This document shows, in pieces, positions 61,991-64,000 of a stretch of DNA of 64,000 nt. Position 1 is the stretch's first letter; every line of letters starts with the position of its first letter. The position numbers and the translations under genes are program-made. A model generated the notes under the pieces. The model was not told the origin of the DNA and did not search any database. It saw only the letters and a list, made by a program, of their open reading frames with translations. Source of the stretch: Flavobacterium potami (GTDB lineage Bacteria > Bacteroidota > Bacteroidia > Flavobacteriales > Flavobacteriaceae); contig NZ_JAINUY010000003.1 in assembly GCF_020026915.1 (NCBI RefSeq), positions 186,001-250,000 of the forward strand, given 5' to 3'.

Positions 61991-62638
61991 ATGTTTGAAT
62001 TCTTAAGATCTTATATCATTTATCTGGCTTTCTTATCAGGAATTGTTGGTTTGTTTTCCCTTCCAAAACTTCCTGGTAACAAAGCTAAATTTTTAGTACT
62101 TTTAATCTGGTTTTCAATTCTAATTGAAATTGTGGGTTATTATTTTACCTATTGGACAGGTTTATTGAATTTTTATGTCTACAATTTCTACATGTTCGCC
62201 AGTTTTTCTGCCTATATTTTACTTTTACGAGCCTTATTGACCAAAATTAATAATCGAATTTTAGCAATTCTTTTTCTGATATTATTTGTGGTCTCCTTTT
62301 TCTTAAACAGTTTATATTTCAAGGAAGACACAAATCGATCCTTTACCTATAGTTTTGCTATTGGTGTATTATTGGTTTTAATATTATCCTGCTTATATTT
62401 AGTGGAAATTTTCAATTCAAACAAAATATTGAATTTTAAAAAGTCAGTCTTTTTCTGGTATGTTTTAGGAATACTTGTTTTTCATGTCCCCTTTACACCT
62501 TTTATGCTGGCTATCAATTGGTTTCTAATCAAACAAGACGAATCTGTTTTTAGTTTAGTATTGTTTATTTTAAATTTTTTGGCACATTGCTGTTTTATAA
62601 TAGGATTTATATGGAGCGAAAAGAAATACAATTATTAG
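61991..62638 (+). CDS. Multi-spanning membrane protein, probable 7TM
   Basis: 215 aa, almost entirely hydrophobic; about seven helices (YIIYLAFLSGIVGLFSL, FLVLLIWFSILIEIVGYYF, ILAILFLILFVVSFFLNSL, FAIGVLLVLILSCLYLV and others). No catalytic motif. Its 3' end overlaps the histidine kinase gene by 28 bp, so it is probably the membrane partner or input module for that kinase. Confidence 0.8.
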   Translation: MFEFLRSYIIYLAFLSGIVGLFSLPKLPGNKAKFLVLLIWFSILIEIVGYYFTYWTGLLNFYVYNFYMFASFSAYILLLRALLTKINNRILAILFLILFVVSFFLNSLYFKEDTNRSFTYSFAIGVLLVLILSCLYLVEIFNSNKILNFKKSVFFWYVLGILVFHVPFTPFMLAINWFLIKQDESVFSLVLFILNFLAHCCFIIGFIWSEKKYNY

Positions 62639-63393
62639 TTATTTCCTTAGGTATTGTTTTCTTTACCCTAATCATCACTTTAGTGATCATTTTTTTTTAT
62701 TTTTTAAAAAAGAGAAATAGTTTTTTGGTAGAAAAAATGGAAGCTGACTTGTATTTCCAATCCGAACTTGTAAAAACCAGAATCGAGATTAAAGACCAGA
62801 CTTTATCTGAAATCAGTAAAGAATTACACGATAACATAGGTCAGATTATCTCAGTTGCTATTATGCAGCTTAATATTTCAATTAGCAATAAAAATGTACA
62901 AATCAGTGAATTAAAAGAACTTAAAGCTGTTTTGGCAAAATCCTTAGACGAATTGAGAATTCTCTCTCGAATTATAAATAAAGATAATCTACTTCAGAAT
63001 AATTTTCTTGAAGCCATTCAGCAAGATTTGGAAAGAATTAAGAAACTGAAGAAAATCAAATACAATTTCAATCAAATCGGAACAAGTCCAAGCATAAATG
63101 AAGAACATGAATTAATCATTTATCGGATTTTTCAGGAAGCGCTTCATAATAGTTTAAAACATTCCAGAAGCGATTTATTTGATGTTTATATAGAAACCAC
63201 TGATGTTGCTTTTAAATTGAAATTAAAAGATTTTGGAATCGGATATGATGTAAAAAAATTAAACTCCGGAATTGGCTTAAACAATATGAAATTGAGAGCC
63301 AAACTAATTGGCGCAAAATTGATCTTAAACTCCGATAACACCGGAACCAGCGTAACTATCGAATACCCATTAACTCAAGGCTATGAAAACTAA
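62611..63393 (+). CDS. Sensor histidine kinase, NarX/DegS type (HisKA_3)
   Basis: 260 aa from ATG at 62611 (MERKEIQLLVISLG). One membrane helix (residues 7-32), a short coiled coil, dimerization/phosphoacceptor ISKELHDNIGQIISV (His73), and an HATPase_c domain with N box FQEALHNSLKHS, G1 DFGIGYD and G2 GIGLNNMKLRAKLIGA. No extracellular sensor domain, so the signal must come from a partner, plausibly the 7TM protein. A TTG eight codons upstream is rejected. The response regulator gene overlaps by 11 bp. Confidence 0.93.
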   Translation: MERKEIQLLVISLGIVFFTLIITLVIIFFYFLKKRNSFLVEKMEADLYFQSELVKTRIEIKDQTLSEISKELHDNIGQIISVAIMQLNISISNKNVQISELKELKAVLAKSLDELRILSRIINKDNLLQNNFLEAIQQDLERIKKLKKIKYNFNQIGTSPSINEEHELIIYRIFQEALHNSLKHSRSDLFDVYIETTDVAFKLKLKDFGIGYDVKKLNSGIGLNNMKLRAKLIGAKLILNSDNTGTSVTIEYPLTQGYEN

Positions 63394-64000
63394 TTCAAAA
63401 AATAAAATAATAATTGTAGACGATCATTTACTTTTTTCTCAATCTCTTGAATTATTAATTAAAAGTTTTGGAGATTATGAAGTAATTGAACGATTTGAAA
63501 ACGGAAAAGTTTTTATTGATTATATCGAAGAAAACAACGATGCCGAAATTAATTTAGTTTTGCTTGATGTAAATATGCCGGTCCTTGATGGCTTAAGCAC
63601 CATGAAATGGCTAAAAGATTTCCGACCGGACTTAAAAGTAATTGCTTTGTCTGTAAATGATGACGAAGAAATCATTATAAAAATGATTACCAATGGCGCA
63701 AAAGGTTATTTATTGAAAGATACTTCTCCTGAAATTTTTAAGGAAGCAATTGAGTGCGTAATCGAAAAGGGTTTTTATTTCACCGAACTAGTCTCTGGAA
63801 TGTTGATCAATAAAGTCAACAGCGACAATAAAAAGATCAATTTGAAGGAAAAAGAAATTGTCTTTATTAAACATGCCTGTACAGAAATGACTTATAAAGA
63901 AATTGCATCAGAAATGTGTTTAAGTCCTAAAACAATCGACGGCTACCGTGAATCTCTTTTTGACAAACTCGAAATAAAAACCCGAATCGGATTAGTTCTT
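63383..64000 (+). CDS. NarL/FixJ-type response regulator (cut by window end)
   Basis: 206 codons from ATG at 63383 to the window edge. Receiver domain with acidic pair at 13-14, phospho-acceptor Asp62 in VLLDVNMPVLDG, and the GAKGYLLKDT segment; then a LuxR-type HTH near the edge: LKEKEIVFIKHACTEMTYKEIA and LSPKTIDGYRESLFDKLEIK. Cognate partner of the adjacent kinase, DNA-binding output. It may act on the palindrome at 61445-61462; that is inference. Confidence 0.93.
   Translation, partial: MKTNSKNKIIIVDDHLLFSQSLELLIKSFGDYEVIERFENGKVFIDYIEENNDAEINLVLLDVNMPVLDGLSTMKWLKDFRPDLKVIALSVNDDEEIIIKMITNGAKGYLLKDTSPEIFKEAIECVIEKGFYFTELVSGMLINKVNSDNKKINLKEKEIVFIKHACTEMTYKEIASEMCLSPKTIDGYRESLFDKLEIKTRIGLVL

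Overview
The window is a 64 kb chromosomal segment of a low-GC Bacteroidota bacterium, most likely a Flavobacterium. Support: the LpxC-FabZ fusion gene typical of the phylum, PorX (type IX secretion regulator), short gene leaders with TAnnTTTG-type -7 boxes instead of sigma70 -10 boxes, and lipoproteins with acidic residues after the lipobox Cys. I see no rRNA or tRNA gene, CRISPR array, intact insertion sequence or prophage.

Layout. 1-1076: 5' part of a LysR regulator and a DinD/BRO-like gene. 1170-12545 (all minus): a VWA membrane protein, FabG, a GIY-YIG-like protein, SucD, and the lipid A cluster lpxD, lpxC-fabZ, lpxA, efp and a second LpxD-like gene, preceded by an HD-domain hydrolase. 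12771-17112 (plus): porX, tsaE, an acetyltransferase, an alanine dehydrogenase-like gene and a DUF4258-like gene. 17243-30839: genome maintenance and housekeeping (ung, mutS2-like, ettA, holA, uvrD/pcrA, a YciO/TsaC protein) mixed with a glycosyltransferase, an OmpA-like lipoprotein and a TauE-type transporter. 30965-42685: small conserved genes, a patatin, an M1 aminopeptidase, two paralogous lipoproteins, recG, and a three-gene redox-sensor-like cassette. 43169-49705: a tripartite RND efflux operon (adaptor, pump, TolC) followed by a bestrophin channel. 49778-52898: AraC regulator, DUF779 protein and aldehyde dehydrogenase. 53173-55593: pheT. 55816-61291: a minus-strand operon of two large unrecognised proteins, a peptidoglycan-binding N-acetylmuramidase and a small protein, none with a signal peptide. 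61554-64000: a divergent plus-strand operon with a small conserved protein, a membrane protein, a histidine kinase and a NarL-type response regulator cut by the window end.

Most interesting: (1) the unrecognised muramidase operon at 55.8-61.3 kb with an internal terminator and a divergent two-component operon whose promoter carries a palindrome; (2) a family of word-like intergenic sequences that share exact vocabulary between distant loci and fold into long stems; (3) strand-specific RNA structures, including a 100-nt closed element behind a PAS gene and an orphan terminator upstream of two lipoproteins; (4) a 30-bp perfect palindrome that bridges the tolC stop and the bestrophin start.

All calls come from reading the sequence and recalled family knowledge. 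No database search or folding program was run.
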